Source of the DNA: CAYMZZ01 sp046297935
GTDB taxonomy: Bacteria > Bacteroidota > Bacteroidia > Chitinophagales > Chitinophagaceae
DNA: 64,000 bases
Direction of reading: 5' to 3'
Assembly (NCBI GenBank): GCA_046297935.1
Contig: JBKBHA010000008.1
Location: forward strand, 62,001-126,000
Shown: piece after piece, positions 63,362 through 64,000 of the stretch
How the letters are laid out: each line of letters starts with the position of its first letter
Numbering within the stretch: position 1 is the stretch's first letter
Made by a program: the position numbers and the translations under genes
The notes under the pieces: generated by a model
Seen by the model: the letters and a program-made list of their open reading frames with translations, nothing else
The model's database searches: none
Told to the model about the DNA's origin: nothing

Positions 63362-63546
63362 AGAGAATATCATTTTGCACTTCCAAAATTTTTAAAATAC
63401 CTCGACAAATCCCCTACATCACGCAGATATTTTGCTTCTTCAGAGCTCTTATCGATTCAAATTATGATAGTTCCCTGAGCTTAAACTACAGATTGATTTT
63501 AAATTTCACTTTTACCTTAGATGTATTCGGTTCGACCAAAAAAGAA
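63362..63546. other. AT-rich segment before the right boundary
   Basis: No convincing gene is found here. The only open frame (63358-63600) reads through the hairpin and direct repeat and looks like chance. This segment probably holds the operon terminator region and the element end. Confidence 0.5.
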
Positions 63547-63573
63547 GAACGCTATTGGAAACCAATAGCGTTC
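63547..63573. terminator. hairpin before the right direct repeat
   Basis: GAACGCTATTGG and CCAATAGCGTTC form a perfect 12-bp stem around AAA. It lies 9 bases before the right 15-bp repeat, mirroring the hairpin next to the left repeat. Confidence 0.7.
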
Positions 63574-63581
63574 GAGACCAA

Positions 63582-63596
63582 TGCGGACCGGACGGG
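63582..63596 (+). other. right attachment site candidate (attR core)
   Basis: An exact second copy of TGCGGACCGGACGGG, in the same orientation as at 52446. Flanking bases differ from the left copy on both sides, so the shared core is 15 bases. It follows the Argonaute operon by 220 bases. Confidence 0.7.
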
Positions 63597-63640
63597 ATAG
63601 TTCCCGAACGTATACCTTATTCATTTACAACAACTTGAAA

Positions 63641-63664
63641 TTTTGGTCGATTTTTTGGTCGATT
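63641..63664 (-). repeat. tandem 12-mer resembling the integrase leader
   Basis: TTTTGGTCGATT occurs twice in direct tandem. Its complement contains TCGACCAAAAAATCGACC, close to TCGACAAAAAATCGAC just before the integrase ATG, but in opposite orientation and outside the element boundary. It could be a recombinase arm site or a relic of another integrase leader. Confidence 0.45.
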
Positions 63665-63873
63665 AAAGAGCATCAACTTGCCAATTCTTACCCTTTTTTA
63701 TTCAGGTTAACTTTGACTCTTTAAAGGTAAAATAAAACTTCCATAACTAAACTCAGTTTGCAAGTAGTTTTACAGTGTTGAACAAAGGCAGCAGCGGCTC
63801 ATGGAATCCAAAGCACATTAAAGAAGTCAAAGAAAGCTTTGAAATTTCTCCTCGAATCAATATGCGGTTACAT

Positions 63874-63999
63874 TTAAAAAAAGTACTTGTTTGGCGGAGT
63901 GGCACCATCTTCCATGTATTGAATAATTTCTCCCACCTTTTGAGCAAATTGGATGGTGATGGGTAAACTGTTATAATAATTGCAATTATTGAAATTCAT
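63874..63999 (-). CDS. possible small or truncated gene at the right edge
   Basis: A minus-strand frame of 41 codons runs from an ATG at 63999-63997 to TAA at 63874, or may continue from outside the window. The segment ITIQFAQKVGEIIQYMEDG looks helical and protein-like, unlike the longer overlapping frames. I do not recognise it. It might be a gene end entering from the right. Confidence 0.3.
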   Translation of the reverse strand: MNFNNCNYYNSLPITIQFAQKVGEIIQYMEDGATPPNKYFF

Positions 64000-64000
64000 C

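Noticed and set aside
63753..63966. Two overlapping 63-64 codon frames near the right edge
   Set aside because: Neither looks protein-like. A third, shorter minus frame (63874-63999) is more plausible and is listed with low confidence.

Overview
The window looks like a chromosomal segment from a member of the Bacteroidota, probably near Chitinophagaceae (inferred). The signs are a SusC/SusD pair, a hybrid-type sensor with a periplasmic propeller, a LamG protein with a type IX secretion tail, TAnnTTTG promoter boxes, and a core gene set of that style. Most of it is moderately GC-rich. A block at about 52.4-63.6 kb is clearly richer in A+T.

Region 1 (1-25.4 kb) is mostly housekeeping. It holds an M19 dipeptidase, accC, accB, efp, a thioredoxin-fold protein, mdh, a NarL-type regulator with its giant sensor kinase, an rRNA-type methyltransferase divergent from a DnaQ/GIY-YIG nuclease, two tandem FKBP lipoproteins, cmk, clpC, a STAS-like protein, rnz, a degenerate M23-like protein, dapA, accA, a secreted LamG protein and an L,D-transpeptidase. 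A broken copy of the transpeptidase 3' end lies beside the intact gene.

Region 2 (25.7-45.4 kb) is one leftward polysaccharide utilization locus. Its order is a GntR/UTRA regulator, SusC, SusD, a mannose-6-phosphate isomerase-like fusion, a sugar porter, two lipoproteins, a sialate O-acetylesterase-like enzyme, a mutarotase-like protein, an SDR dehydrogenase, an enolase-superfamily dehydratase, an SMP-30 lactonase, a GH92 mannosidase and a ROK kinase. It appears to join mannoside import and cleavage to two routes: kinase/isomerase, and oxidation/lactonase/dehydratase. Two ATGT-N4-ACAT palindromes suggest autoregulation and control of the locus by the GntR protein.

Region 3 (45.5-52.3 kb) holds a collapsed REP-associated transposase with strong palindromes, a small membrane protein with thioredoxin, an MscS-like channel, an ECF sigma factor with a small coupled partner, an unknown conserved protein, a Gfo/Idh/MocA oxidoreductase, an amidohydrolase and a VIT1/CCC1 transporter.

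Region 4 (52.4-63.6 kb) is the most interesting. It is an apparent integrative element of about 11.1 kb, bounded by the 15-bp direct repeat TGCGGACCGGACGGG. It carries a tyrosine integrase, a 1285-residue STAND-type NTPase, and a tightly coupled five-gene operon. That operon encodes an XRE regulator, a Cas4/RecB-like PD-(D/E)XK nuclease with an Fe-S cysteine set, a long prokaryotic Argonaute whose catalytic tetrad looks incomplete, an unknown 150-residue protein and a HEXXH metallopeptidase-like protein. I interpret this as an Argonaute-guided defence system in which the nuclease supplies the cutting activity and the protease/XRE pair supplies regulation or a second effector. Two GTTGA/TCAAC dyads just upstream look like the XRE operator. 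The last 400 bases hold a tandem 12-mer resembling the integrase leader and one possible small reading frame.
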